The notes below the pieces were generated by a model. The model was given only the letters and a program-made list of their open reading frames with translations, searched no databases and was not told where the DNA came from. From the NCBI GenBank assembly GCA_910578385.1, contig CAJTQV010000015.1, forward strand, positions 16,412 through 80,411: a DNA stretch of 64,000 nucleotides, written 5' to 3'. A program made the translations under genes and the position numbers. This document shows positions 18,451 through 27,294 of this stretch, piece by piece. The stretch is from an uncultured Muribaculaceae bacterium (GTDB lineage Bacteria > Bacteroidota > Bacteroidia > Bacteroidales > Muribaculaceae). Every line of letters starts with the position of its first letter. Position 1 is the first letter of the stretch.

Positions 18451-18474
18451 ACGGAGGAGCACAAGCCCCTCCGT
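18451..18474 (-). terminator. Terminator of the kdsB operon
   Basis: ACGGAGG (18451-18457) pairs with CCTCCGT (18468-18474). Read leftward the stem is followed by TAACATTTTTTG, a usable T-run, about 75 bp past the kdsB stop. Confidence 0.65.
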
Positions 18475-18550
18475 ATCATGCAATATTTTAATAGGATTTT
18501 AAAATGTCAATACCTTTCGGATAACGGAAACCCAGTCGCAACCCCGTGGA

Positions 18551-19321
18551 CTAACATTCCTGCGCCTTCTGCCGCTGCGAAAGATACCGCTCGGCCTCCG
18601 CGAGGTCTTCAGGCGTGTCGATTCCAACAGTGATGTGATCCGAGACAGCAACCCTTATGGTGCGTCCATCCTGTAGCCAACGTAATTGCTCAAGGCTTTC
18701 GGCAGCTTCAAGAGGAGACTCGGGCAGCCTTACGATTTCAGACAGCGTTGTGGCGCGGTAGGCATATATCCCGATATGCGAGAAGAATGAGGTCGTCTCA
18801 AGCCATTTCTCTTTCGGCTCACGACGCACATAGGGTATGACGCTGCGCGAGAAGTAAAGAGCCCTACCCTCTTCCGACTTCACAAGTTTCACAAGATTCG
18901 GATTCTCAAGTGCTTCGAATCCCGCAGCGGGATCAAACGGCCGGGCGAGAGTGGCAATCTCCGTATCGGGATTCCCGCTGAATATTCCTGCCAGCAACTT
19001 GATTTGCTCCGGATCAATAAAGGGCTCGTCACCCTGCACATTGATTATCACATCGGCCTCCTCGCCAAGGTTGCGGTAAGCCTCCTCCACACGTTCGGTA
19101 CCGCTCCGGTGGGTAGACGCTGTCATTACGGCGCGGAAACCGGCTTTCTCGACTGTTTCGCGTATCAGTTCATTGTCGGTGGCAACCGCCAACGGAAGGC
19201 CGGTCTTGGCAACCTGCCGGCACACGCGCACTATCATTTCCTCACCACATATTTTGGCGAGTGGCTTACCGGGAAAACGTGTTGACTCATAACGCGCCGG
19301 TATCAATACAATATACTTCAT
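18551..19321 (-). CDS. kdsB: 3-deoxy-manno-octulosonate cytidylyltransferase
   Basis: KdsB activates Kdo as CMP-Kdo for attachment to lipid A. The protein (256 residues from ATG 19321) starts MKYIVLIPARYESTRFPGKPL, the nucleotide-binding motif, and contains HRSGTERVEEAYR, INVQGDEPFIDPEQI and a C-terminal GIDTPEDLAEAE. The ATG overlaps the stop of the upstream flippase-like gene (ATGA), so the two are translationally coupled; a GTG just upstream is a less likely start. Confidence 0.95.
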   Translation of the reverse strand: MKYIVLIPARYESTRFPGKPLAKICGEEMIVRVCRQVAKTGLPLAVATDNELIRETVEKAGFRAVMTASTHRSGTERVEEAYRNLGEEADVIINVQGDEPFIDPEQIKLLAGIFSGNPDTEIATLARPFDPAAGFEALENPNLVKLVKSEEGRALYFSRSVIPYVRREPKEKWLETTSFFSHIGIYAYRATTLSEIVRLPESPLEAAESLEQLRWLQDGRTIRVAVSDHITVGIDTPEDLAEAERYLSQRQKAQEC

Positions 19322-20457
19322 CACTTTTCAGTATTATCTTTTTCTACTGGAGCAGTGGGCCGGGAGCTGTTGCCGGAATGTATTTTATCATAATATTTTT
19401 TGAGCCATCCGGGAGCAATCACAACACCAATCACCAGATATAGATAATACGTGACAAGACGCCAAAAAATTGCCATGATGAGAGCCATTCCGGCTGTTCC
19501 GACCAAATCTCCGTAATAATTGGAGAAAATCCATTCGCTCAATCCGGCGCCACCCGGAGTCGGACTCACCATGAGTACAACCCATATCACGAACTGGCGT
19601 GCAAGGATTATCCATTGGTAGCGGTCGGTGCCGGGAAGGAATCCGAGGAACAGGACATTTACCACAAAATAACGGGCTGTCCATGCGAGTGCGGTGCCAC
19701 AGAAAACCTCAAGCCAGAAACGGAAGGGCTTCGTGCGCAGTTCGGCCGATGTAGCGATCATGTTAGCACCGAGGCCTGATATTGAGTCTTTCCATCTTCT
19801 TAACCACCGCCACGAGGAAATCTTATCGAGAAGTTTCTGGATCCAATCAGGTTTCCATATTATACCCATGAACAACAGGAATGTCCACGCTGCTATGAGT
19901 GAATAGACAATCCAGAAGGTGTATTTTATGCCATGCGAGAAACCCTCGCCACTCGAATTGAAAATATCGTGCGCCGGCGTGAGCAGAACAATGAACGGGC
20001 ACGCGACTACAAAGAAGAGCTCGTCCATAAACAATGTTGTGAGCATCAGGGTCGTTGCCCGCCCCAGACTGACTCCCTGCGAATTCAGATATACCGGTCC
20101 GAGGGAACTTCCTCCGACTGCCGACGGCGTTATGCAGTTCGTGAACTCACACATCATGTCGACCGTCCAGGCCTGTTTCCAACGTAGTTTTCTGTCGGTA
20201 AGGGCACGGAATCGCCATGTCAGTCCGAAGTCACGGCATCCCATGCACACAAACGCAAGAAAAATACAGAATACCGACCATGGAGTGAAATGTATCTTAT
20301 CCCAGACGGCTGCCAGGTTCTCCCCCTTGGCATCGTGCCAGAACATTATGACCACTACCCCGAGTCCGATCACAACAGGCAAAAGTACTTTCCACATGGA
20401 GAAAGCACCTTTGGTCGGAGTCGATTGAGTACTTATATTTGTTTCAGAATTTTCCAT
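19321..20457 (-). CDS. Flippase-like membrane protein (lysylphosphatidylglycerol synthase TM family)
   Basis: A membrane protein of 378 residues from ATG 20457 with about 7-8 hydrophobic spans. It resembles the UPF0104/LPG-synthase transmembrane family: EFTNCITPSAVGGSSLGPVYL and VVLMVSPTPGGAGLSEWIFSNY are its typical half-helices with Pro-Gly. Members are proposed lipid or polyprenyl flippases, but no substrate is established for this branch. Position between a glycosyltransferase and kdsB suggests a role in envelope glycolipids. Confidence 0.82.
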   Translation of the reverse strand: MENSETNISTQSTPTKGAFSMWKVLLPVVIGLGVVVIMFWHDAKGENLAAVWDKIHFTPWSVFCIFLAFVCMGCRDFGLTWRFRALTDRKLRWKQAWTVDMMCEFTNCITPSAVGGSSLGPVYLNSQGVSLGRATTLMLTTLFMDELFFVVACPFIVLLTPAHDIFNSSGEGFSHGIKYTFWIVYSLIAAWTFLLFMGIIWKPDWIQKLLDKISSWRWLRRWKDSISGLGANMIATSAELRTKPFRFWLEVFCGTALAWTARYFVVNVLFLGFLPGTDRYQWIILARQFVIWVVLMVSPTPGGAGLSEWIFSNYYGDLVGTAGMALIMAIFWRLVTYYLYLVIGVVIAPGWLKKYYDKIHSGNSSRPTAPVEKDNTEK

Positions 20458-20464
20458 AACAATA

Positions 20465-21688
20465 TCATATTCCTGCGGCCACCGCTCCGGCACCGCATCT
20501 TCCAAAACTTCTCACCAACGTATCGTAACGGTCAGACACCTCTTCGACAACGTCGCGCCAACTTCTTACAAGTGTGGCGCGCGCACCTTCAGCGGCATTG
20601 CGGAGAGCATCGGGATTTGACGAAAGATATCTGACAAGTTCCGCGAATTTTTCAGGGGAGCGCTGAGTCAGGAAACCGTTACGACGGTCCGTTATCACCT
20701 CCGATGCGGTCGAGCCTTCAAGCAATATCGATGGCGTGCCCATGGCCGCAGCCTCGCGCACAACCAGAGGCGCGTTGTCATAGAACGAAGGAAATAGAAA
20801 CAGGTCCGACCCGGCATAGTAACGGCTCAGCTGACGGCGATCGGAAATGACCCCGTGCATCCTCACCCGGTCGGACAGACCTAAATCCTCAATGCGATGG
20901 TAAATTTCGTCGGCCGCATAACCTGTGCCGATAAAGTTCATCCGGAATTTCACATTTCCATCCAGCTGCTTGAGGGTGTCAACTACAATATCGAGTCCTT
21001 TCTCCCAGATATGCTGACCGACAAAGAGAAGGGCAATCTCATCGTCGGCAACCCCTATCTCATGCCGGGCTTTCCGCTTGAATTCCCAGAGGTCACCCTC
21101 AACGAGAGCTGAGAAATCGTTACCATTCTCGACGACAGTGAGCGGTCCTTTGTAACCATATTCACGCACCGTATCCTCGACCTGAGCCTGCGGAATCCAG
21201 ACTTCGTCGCATGAATTGAAAAATGCGAGTATTCTCTTCATTATTATATCCACCATCCAGGGTGCATGATTGAAAGAATGCCTCAGATCATCACGGTATT
21301 TGGAATGGAACGTGCCGATAAGAGGCACTCCGAGACGTCGTTTCACATACACGCCGAGCCGCCCCGACGAGAAGGGGCAATGGGCGTGAACAAGTTTGAA
21401 ATCAGTGTCGCGCAGACGCTTCCATATGAACGGGTCAAGTTTCGGATAGCCGTACCTGTACGGCTTGCGTGAGCGTATAGGAAGCGAGAAGAACTTCATG
21501 ACCTCGCAACCCACTTCGCTGCTCACCGGATTCCAGGGAGTTACCACACATGGATTCTTACCAAATTTCTTGAGCCAACGGACATAGTTCTCGACAGTCA
21601 ACGTGACGCCATCGAGAATGGGAGGGAAACTGTCGTTGAAGATACCGTACAAATCGGCTGATTCAGGGTGTTGGAAAAATCTTGACAT
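20465..21688 (-). CDS. Glycosyltransferase family 4-type protein
   Basis: A GT-B glycosyltransferase of 407 residues. Visible are the N-terminal acceptor-side FNDSFPPILDGVTLTVENYVRW, HAHCPFSSGRLGVYV, GTFHSKYRDDLRH, the nucleotide-sugar side LLFVGQHIWEKGLDIVVDTLK and the E-x7-E-like LFLFPSFYDNAPLVVREAAAMGTPSILLEGSTASEVI in pieces. Such enzymes mannosylate or glucosylate lipids. It ends 7 bp before the flippase-like gene start, in one operon with kdsB. Confidence 0.88.
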   Translation of the reverse strand: MSRFFQHPESADLYGIFNDSFPPILDGVTLTVENYVRWLKKFGKNPCVVTPWNPVSSEVGCEVMKFFSLPIRSRKPYRYGYPKLDPFIWKRLRDTDFKLVHAHCPFSSGRLGVYVKRRLGVPLIGTFHSKYRDDLRHSFNHAPWMVDIIMKRILAFFNSCDEVWIPQAQVEDTVREYGYKGPLTVVENGNDFSALVEGDLWEFKRKARHEIGVADDEIALLFVGQHIWEKGLDIVVDTLKQLDGNVKFRMNFIGTGYAADEIYHRIEDLGLSDRVRMHGVISDRRQLSRYYAGSDLFLFPSFYDNAPLVVREAAAMGTPSILLEGSTASEVITDRRNGFLTQRSPEKFAELVRYLSSNPDALRNAAEGARATLVRSWRDVVEEVSDRYDTLVRSFGRCGAGAVAAGI

Positions 21689-21870
21689 ATGCGTGTATGT
21701 TTATAGTGTGGTACTTACTATTTAACAAACGGGAAGCCCAATTGTTAAAGAACATTCATAAATCTATGCGACTGAGGTCAAAACGAAGAGTCTTCAGGCC
21801 CTTCCCTGCATATCTGCCACAACTTTCACCGAACTATTTCACGTTTTGGCATAAAAAAGTTCCGTCAATA

Positions 21871-21902
21871 TTTGGCCATCTCAAAAAAAAGTTGTAATTT
21901 TG
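21871..21902 (+). promoter_or_regulatory. Promoter of tRNA-Cys
   Basis: TTTG at 21871-21874 and TAATTTTG at 21895-21902 with a 20-nt spacer match the Bacteroidales housekeeping promoter exactly; transcription would start about 10 nt before the tRNA. Confidence 0.8.
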
Positions 21903-21920
21903 CAATGCAAAAGCAAAAAG

Positions 21921-21991
21921 GGTTCCATGTCCGAGTGGTTAGGTACCGGTCTGCAAAACCGTTTACACCAGTTCGAATCTGGTTGGAACCT
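21921..21991 (+). tRNA. tRNA-Cys (anticodon GCA)
   Basis: Acceptor arms GGTTCCA (21921-21927) and TGGAACC (21984-21990) pair fully, with discriminator T at 21991 as expected for Cys. The anticodon loop CTGCAAA carries GCA, and the T-arm has GTTCGAATC. One base pair at the top of the anticodon stem is mismatched (C/T). CCA is not encoded. A promoter precedes it and a strong terminator follows at once. Confidence 0.95.
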
Positions 21992-21992
21992 C

Positions 21993-22030
21993 AAAAAAAG
22001 CCGGCTCCGTGCCGGCTTTTTTTATTTTTT
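21993..22030 (+). terminator. Terminator of tRNA-Cys
   Basis: A run of A, then GCCGGC-TCCGT-GCCGGC, then seven T's and a T-rich tail directly after the tRNA. The A-run makes it potentially bidirectional. Confidence 0.92.
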
Positions 22031-22047
22031 ATTACGTGCAAAAAATC

Positions 22048-22084
22048 GGCGCGGAAGTCCGGAGACCTCCGCGCCGTGGCTGAC
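22048..22084. repeat. 37-bp hairpin repeat, copy 1 (host)
   Basis: A 37-bp stretch whose first 28 bases are an imperfect palindrome (GGCGCGGA...TCCGCGCC). An identical copy is at 49929-49965 in the prophage. Both copies lie just beyond the stop of a minus-strand gene. Read leftward this copy is followed by GATTTTTTGC, so it can act as a terminator of the HU-LysM gene. Confidence 0.85.
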
Positions 22085-22116
22085 ATCATGCCCCGCAAAG
22101 TTGCAGGATGACGGTG

Positions 22117-23454
22117 TTATTTGTAGCGGGAGTAGATTTCCACTCCTTTTTTCTTGGCTTTGGCTACGTCGGCCGGATTTGATGGGTCAACTCCGTATTT
22201 CGACAGTGGTGGAATCACTACCTGCGTCCCGGGACGTATGCGGTCGGGATGGCCGAGAAATGATTTGTTTTCTTCGTAGATGATCGGCCACAGGTTGTAG
22301 TTTCCGTAATGGTCCTTGGCCATGGTGGTCAGATAGCGTGTCTTTGATATGGTGTCGTATACCTTGCGGTCTGAAGGTGCGGTGGGAACCACATCCTCCT
22401 TCTTTGCTGTTTCTGGAACATTGGTTTCAGCTTCTGAGACCGGAGCTGCCTTTGCTGCGTCTGCCGAAGGAATGGCGGCTGCTGTATCAGCTGAGGGCAA
22501 TACTGCCTCGGCTACTACAATATCCTCTACCACAACTTCTGGTGCCACATCTTTATCATTTTGCATGAACCAGTCACATCCGTAGACACAAACATAAGCA
22601 ACTAACCCGATTACACATGCCGCGAGTATCCCCGATAGGAATCCAACCCAGAATTTAGTTCTGCGTTTCTCAGGCTTGTACTCCCCTTCTTCCGATTGTT
22701 GCTCATAGGGTTGTGTTGAATCATTTTCAGATATGGAATCCCCTGAAATTACTGGTGGTACGGAAACATTTTCTACTGTTTCTGTAGATGATGGTGATTC
22801 GTAATCTTTTTCTGTCAACTCCGATGTGGCAGGTTCAACAACTTCCTCATCCATATCTTCGACTGTATAGACGTTGAAGTCATCTTCCAATTCCTCATCT
22901 TGAACCGCGACTGACTCACCAACCTGTTCGGCCACAGACTCCTCGGCAGTCTCAGCAGCCTCCACATCCTCCGGAGCCAAATCCTCGGTATCGTTCTCAG
23001 CAGTCTCTACATTTTCTTCAGCAGTATCAGCTGCAACGGCAACCTCTTCTGAGGCTGCCTCATCGGTAATCGGTTCTTCGTCCGTGCCTCCGAAATCGCC
23101 CGGCACTGTTTCATCTTCATCAAAGGTGAAATCATCATTGAGTTCGACGGTCTCGAACATCTCGAAAGGCTCGTTTACGAGCGCGGCAAGTTCTTTCGAT
23201 GGCACGAAGACAGCCTTGCGGTGCGCAGGAATCTCATGTTCTCCGCCTGTGGATACGTTCACGCTTTTACGCGCCTCGACGCTGATGGTCTTGAATACGC
23301 CGAGTTCTTTAATCTTGACCTGCTCACCCTCTGCGAGCGAGGATGCTATGACGTTGAAGAATTCCTTTACGAAGTCTTCCGCCTGTTTCTTTGTATCACC
23401 TGTCTGGAGTGCGAGCAACTGGGTAAGGCCCGGCAACGTTATTTTTTCGTTCAC
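22117..23454 (-). CDS. HU-domain / transmembrane / LysM fusion protein
   Basis: A 445-residue protein beginning at GTG 23454. Residues 1-95 are an HU/IHF-like DNA-binding domain (VKIKELGVFKTISVEARK, EIPAHRKAVFVPSKEL). A long acidic Glu/Ala/Thr linker follows (about 96-265), then basic KPEKRRTK and one transmembrane helix (about 275-297), a Pro/Ala-rich segment and a LysM-like C-terminal domain (YLTTMAKDHYGNYNLWPIIYEENKSFL...RIRPGTQVVIPPL). The positive-inside rule puts HU in the cytoplasm and LysM in the periplasm. It starts 11 bp after the HU gene, so the two are co-expressed. A role linking nucleoid and cell wall is inference. Confidence 0.85.
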   Translation of the reverse strand: MNEKITLPGLTQLLALQTGDTKKQAEDFVKEFFNVIASSLAEGEQVKIKELGVFKTISVEARKSVNVSTGGEHEIPAHRKAVFVPSKELAALVNEPFEMFETVELNDDFTFDEDETVPGDFGGTDEEPITDEAASEEVAVAADTAEENVETAENDTEDLAPEDVEAAETAEESVAEQVGESVAVQDEELEDDFNVYTVEDMDEEVVEPATSELTEKDYESPSSTETVENVSVPPVISGDSISENDSTQPYEQQSEEGEYKPEKRRTKFWVGFLSGILAACVIGLVAYVCVYGCDWFMQNDKDVAPEVVVEDIVVAEAVLPSADTAAAIPSADAAKAAPVSEAETNVPETAKKEDVVPTAPSDRKVYDTISKTRYLTTMAKDHYGNYNLWPIIYEENKSFLGHPDRIRPGTQVVIPPLSKYGVDPSNPADVAKAKKKGVEIYSRYK

Positions 23455-23465
23455 TTGAATGCTGT

Positions 23466-23744
23466 TTATGAGTTGCGGACTTTTTGCTTCAATATGGCCG
23501 AGGGTTTGAAAACCAACGACAACTTTGGGGGAACAAGTATCTTCTTACCCGACGAAGGGTGATTGGCCACTCTTTCCATCCGCATCTTGGGTTCGAATGT
23601 ACCGAAGCCGGGCACCGACACCGAGTCTCCCTGTTTGACAGCATCGGCGAGTATTCCGCCGAGAGCCTTGACCATAGAGGCCACATCATCAGGGTTGCGG
23701 CCAATCTTTTCCGCCACAGTGTTTAGAAGTGTCTTTGTATCCAT
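23466..23744 (-). CDS. HU-family DNA-binding protein
   Basis: A 92-residue histone-like protein of normal HU/IHF length: helical N-terminus, SVSVPGFGTFEPKMRMERVANHPSSGKKILVPPKLSLVFKPS in pieces, with the DNA-binding arm RVANHPSSGKKI. It bends and compacts DNA. It has its own promoter (23790-23821) and leads the operon whose second gene is the HU-LysM fusion. Confidence 0.9.
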   Translation of the reverse strand: MDTKTLLNTVAEKIGRNPDDVASMVKALGGILADAVKQGDSVSVPGFGTFEPKMRMERVANHPSSGKKILVPPKLSLVFKPSAILKQKVRNS

Positions 23745-23789
23745 TGAAGTGATAGGGTGAAGTGATAGGGTTTGTTTTCTTCCCCCTCA

Positions 23790-23821
23790 CAAAATTAATA
23801 AATCTTGACAACTATTGCAAA
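23790..23821 (-). promoter_or_regulatory. Promoter of the HU operon
   Basis: On the minus strand TTTG (23821-23818), a 20-nt spacer, then TAATTTTG (23797-23790). Start of transcription would be about 40 nt before the HU ATG at 23744. Confidence 0.75.
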
Positions 23822-23828
23822 TATCGTC

Positions 23829-23865
23829 AAAAAAAGAGGCCACCCGCACCACGCGGACAGCCTCT
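23829..23865 (-). terminator. Terminator of the M23 peptidase gene
   Basis: AGAGGC...GCCTCT (23835-23865) with an inner CCGC/GCGG stem, followed leftward by seven T's (23829-23834 region). It lies directly upstream of the HU promoter and insulates the two units. Confidence 0.85.
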
Positions 23866-23888
23866 ACAGTGTATGATATGTCTAATCT

Positions 23889-24833
23889 TTACTTCAGTTT
23901 CAATACCTGACCGGTCTGAATCTTGTCGGCCGATGCCAGACCGTTAAGTTTCCGGAGAGTCGTTGCCGACATTCCGTAAGACCTTGCAATCGATGAGAGG
24001 GTATCCCCTTTCTTGACTGTATAGGTGGCCTTTACGCTCTGGGCGCTCTTGTATGTATTCTCTTTGGTCTCGTTCTTGGCTACCGTTGTCTTGGGAGCGT
24101 AGTTGCGCGGCTGCGTATATGTTGACTTCGAGAAGGTATATGTGTCTGTATGGGTCGTCTTGTTCTTGAAGTCGAAAATCGCATTCGGATTAATGGCATA
24201 ACCCATGTAGCGAGTTTCGAAGTGGAGGTGCGGCCCGGTGCTGCGTCCGGTGCTGCCGCCGAGTGCGATCGGCTGACCGGCCTTGACAACCTGATCCGGT
24301 TTCACAAGGAACTTGTTGAGGTGGCCATAAACAGTCTCCAGCCCGTTTGGATGACGGAGAATCACGTAGTTGCCATAGCCTTTAGCCTCGTAGTTGGTGA
24401 GACGGACTTTGCCGTCGAATGCAGCGTAAATCGTATCGTTCGAGCGGATAGCAAGGTCTATGCCCTTGTGCATACGGCCGAATTTGGCACGGTAACCGTA
24501 GTTTGATGTCACCTGACCCGGACAGGGCATGAAGTAGCCTGTCACGTCAATTACCTTCGAGTTTGGCACATCCGACTCCTTGAACGGGTTGACGCGCTTG
24601 CTGTTCCAACCCTCGGTGTAGATGTCCGGCTCCGGCTCGATATCGTCGATGAGGTCGATGAAAGTATTCTTCTCGACCAGCTTGATCTGGTCGTCACTTT
24701 TTGCGCGGCTGGCCAGAAGCTGCTTGTGCGCCTGCGAATGCGGGTTCTTTGATGTTATGGTCTGCGCCGACATAGGCACTGCTGCGAAGGCGAATGCCAA
24801 TACGGAACAAAATAATGTCTTGATTCTGAACAT
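23889..24833 (-). CDS. Secreted M23 peptidase with C-terminal LysM domain
   Basis: A 314-residue exported protein: signal peptide 1-23 (ending MSAQ), an M23 LytM-type domain with zinc ligands in GRMHKGIDLAI (H-x3-D) and the GPHLHFETRY motif, and a LysM repeat at the C-terminus (TYTVKKGDTLSSIARSYGM...IQTGQVLKLK). It likely cuts peptidoglycan cross-bridges, or regulates other hydrolases. Both zinc motifs look intact. It has its own terminator and stands between ndk and the HU operon. Confidence 0.92.
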   Translation of the reverse strand: MFRIKTLFCSVLAFAFAAVPMSAQTITSKNPHSQAHKQLLASRAKSDDQIKLVEKNTFIDLIDDIEPEPDIYTEGWNSKRVNPFKESDVPNSKVIDVTGYFMPCPGQVTSNYGYRAKFGRMHKGIDLAIRSNDTIYAAFDGKVRLTNYEAKGYGNYVILRHPNGLETVYGHLNKFLVKPDQVVKAGQPIALGGSTGRSTGPHLHFETRYMGYAINPNAIFDFKNKTTHTDTYTFSKSTYTQPRNYAPKTTVAKNETKENTYKSAQSVKATYTVKKGDTLSSIARSYGMSATTLRKLNGLASADKIQTGQVLKLK

Positions 24834-24848
24834 TCTTAAATTAAGTTT

Positions 24849-25310
24849 TTAGAGCTCGTCGACCTCGTAGATGAATTTCATGTTGGCGGGGGTGTAGTCA
24901 AAGATCTCGTCATCCTTGAAGAAACGACGAATCTCGATTTCCGCGTTCTCCACAGAGTCGCTTGCATGAATTATGTTGAGCGATCCGCTCATACACAAGT
25001 CACCACGGAGAGTGCCGGGCTGAGCCTTACGGCCATTTGTGACACCTGTCATCTCGCGGAACACGCGCACCACGTCAATGCCTTTCAAACACAGGGCAAC
25101 AACCGGAGAAGCCATCATCGACGCTGCGAGCGTAGGAAAGAAAGGCTTGTCGGCGAGATGGGCGTAATGCTCACGCAATATCTTCTCGTCGAGCTGCATC
25201 ATCTTCATGCCGCAGATTATGAGTCCGCGACGCTCGATGCGGCCAATCACTTCCCCTATGAGGTTACGCTCCACGCAGGAGGGTTTCAAGAGTACCAATG
25301 TCTTCTCCAT
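24849..25310 (-). CDS. ndk: Nucleoside diphosphate kinase
   Basis: Ndk transfers the gamma-phosphate between nucleoside di- and triphosphates via a phosphohistidine. The 153-residue protein shows MEKTLVLLKPSCVERNLIG, GVTNGRKAQPGTLRGDL and the catalytic His in NIIHASDSVENAEIEI. Length is normal. A promoter-like -7 box lies at 25349-25356. Confidence 0.95.
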   Translation of the reverse strand: MEKTLVLLKPSCVERNLIGEVIGRIERRGLIICGMKMMQLDEKILREHYAHLADKPFFPTLAASMMASPVVALCLKGIDVVRVFREMTGVTNGRKAQPGTLRGDLCMSGSLNIIHASDSVENAEIEIRRFFKDDEIFDYTPANMKFIYEVDEL

Positions 25311-25348
25311 GAGTTAACACATTTTAAGATTTTCGATTGCTTATGTCT

Positions 25349-25380
25349 CAAAGTTAAACATTTAGAGGGAACAAATGCAA
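25349..25380 (-). promoter_or_regulatory. Probable ndk promoter
   Basis: Minus-strand TAACTTTG at 25356-25349 fits the -7 box; TTGC about 21 nt upstream (25380-25377) is the best -33 candidate. The rest of the gap 25381-25740 has no gene that I can support, only short imperfect inverted repeats. Confidence 0.5.
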
Positions 25381-25740
25381 GAAAATCGTGTTATTTTTTC
25401 TAAAATTTTCCACGATTTTTGTGACATTCCGCCGTAACTGCGCGTATGATTGCAAGTTGCAGCATTCACTACGTTCACACAAATTGTTCCACGCCGATTG
25501 CACATATGAAAGAATGTGTGCAAAAACGCGTGGTGCATAGTGTTAATATTTGTTAATCCATTTTAAGCATCCTACTATCATTATTTTAGCCCATGCACCT
25601 TCAATTTCACTTACGTTCCGACAAAGTTCCGAAGGGTTCCATTTACCCCTGGGACGACTATGGAAACCGATGCTCCACGCAATCAAACCTTGCACGGCTT
25701 GAATGCGTTTAACCTACGAGACCACTTAATTTGAATTACT

Positions 25741-27294
25741 ATGTCTACATTAGCTCTTATTGCAAAGTCGGCGGCTGAGACATCGGGTGCGGCCCAGACA
25801 GCCGCTGCCATCGCATTCTCACCGCATACCGAACAAAGCACATATTTCATAGCACGCGTCATGATGAGATTCTGCGTGTGGGTTCTCAAGCTTTTCGGAA
25901 TGGAAAACAATGAGAATCTGTTCCTATGGCTCTATGTTGCCGTAGTGTTCCTTTTTGCCATGGCTGTTGGCATGATTGCCAAATGGATTGTGGTGTTCAT
26001 TCTCCACAAACTGAAACCTCACGTCAAGTCGCACCTTTACGGACATCTGCTTGACAGGAAATTCTTCACAAAGACGTGCCGTATTATCCCTCCGCTGATT
26101 TTCCTTATCCTCATACAGTTCACGCTCTACATGCACAATTCAATAGCGTCATGGCTGACGCGGTTGTCGTTCATGTATATCATTCTGATTGTGGCTGTAT
26201 CGGCGTGCACTCTCTGCGATGTGATATGGCTCACTCTCGACGAGAAGGAAAACAAGCGCAAACTGCCGCTGCGCGGTCTCGTGCAGGTCGCCAAGCTGAT
26301 TGTATGGATAATCGCCGTGATTATCATCGCCGCGCTGCTGCTTGACAAATCTCCGGGCGCGCTGCTCGCGGGACTCGGTGCTTTTGCCGCCGTGCTGATG
26401 CTGGTGTTCAAGGACTCGATTCTCGGAATCGTCGCGGGTGTGCAGCTCGCCCAGAACGACTCGCTGCATGTGGGCGACTGGATCAGTGTGCCCGACGGCC
26501 AGGCCAACGGCGTTGTCGACGAGGTCTCTCTTACGGATGTCAAGATTATCAACTGGGACAAGACTGTCTCGACCGTTCCTCCTTATACATTGATCTCCGC
26601 AGGTTTCAAGAATTACCGGAACATGCAGGAATCGCACACACGTCGCATACAGCGTTCATATATGATTGACGCCGACAGTGTGGTCGAGGCCACTCCTCAG
26701 ATGCTTGAGAATCTGAAGGCCATCCCGCTTATGAAAGACTGGATTGAGAAGAAGGTCGAACAGCGCGATGCCGGCAAGGTACAGAACGTGAACAACAGTG
26801 CCGGACTTGTCGACGGCACGATTGACACGAATCTCGGTCTGTTCCGGGCGTACATGAAACTCTGGCTTGACGCAAATCCCGAAATCTCGCACAGTGACGA
26901 CTGCTTCGTCACCACTCTGGCCCAGACAGCCGCCGGCATTCCGTTGCAGATCTATTGCTTCACCAACACGTCGTCATGGTTCCCTTACGAAGGAATCCAG
27001 GCATCGGTATTCGAGCATCTCGCAGCCATGCTTCACAAGTTCAATCTCTATACGTTCGAGAATCCTTCGGGCCGCGACACTCTTATCGACGGCTACCTCA
27101 GCCCCGGAAAGAATCCCGCTCCACTGTTCGGTCTCCCCTACCCGTTCTTCCTGAACTCAGGCACACCGCTTGATCCGGGTATCCTTCCGGGTGCGGCAAC
27201 ACAGCCCGCCTCCACTCCGAATGCGGCTTCTCAACCGACGGCTTCTCAACAGGCCAACTCAGCCGCCACAGGTGCTAAACCGACATCTGATTGA
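25741..27294 (+). CDS. MscS-family mechanosensitive channel
   Basis: A 517-residue inner-membrane protein with about five hydrophobic spans and the MscS core: the pore helix LLAGLGAFAAVLMLVFKDSILGIVAGVQLAQNDSLHVGDWISV in pieces, followed by the beta domain (GVVDEVSLTDVKIINWDKTVSTVPPYTLI). It resembles the YbdG-like subclass. It would open on hypo-osmotic shock. The C-terminal ~50 residues are Pro/Ala/Gln/Thr-rich. Its 3' end overlaps the convergent kdsA by 20 bp. Confidence 0.88.
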   Translation: MSTLALIAKSAAETSGAAQTAAAIAFSPHTEQSTYFIARVMMRFCVWVLKLFGMENNENLFLWLYVAVVFLFAMAVGMIAKWIVVFILHKLKPHVKSHLYGHLLDRKFFTKTCRIIPPLIFLILIQFTLYMHNSIASWLTRLSFMYIILIVAVSACTLCDVIWLTLDEKENKRKLPLRGLVQVAKLIVWIIAVIIIAALLLDKSPGALLAGLGAFAAVLMLVFKDSILGIVAGVQLAQNDSLHVGDWISVPDGQANGVVDEVSLTDVKIINWDKTVSTVPPYTLISAGFKNYRNMQESHTRRIQRSYMIDADSVVEATPQMLENLKAIPLMKDWIEKKVEQRDAGKVQNVNNSAGLVDGTIDTNLGLFRAYMKLWLDANPEISHSDDCFVTTLAQTAAGIPLQIYCFTNTSSWFPYEGIQASVFEHLAAMLHKFNLYTFENPSGRDTLIDGYLSPGKNPAPLFGLPYPFFLNSGTPLDPGILPGAATQPASTPNAASQPTASQQANSAATGAKPTSD

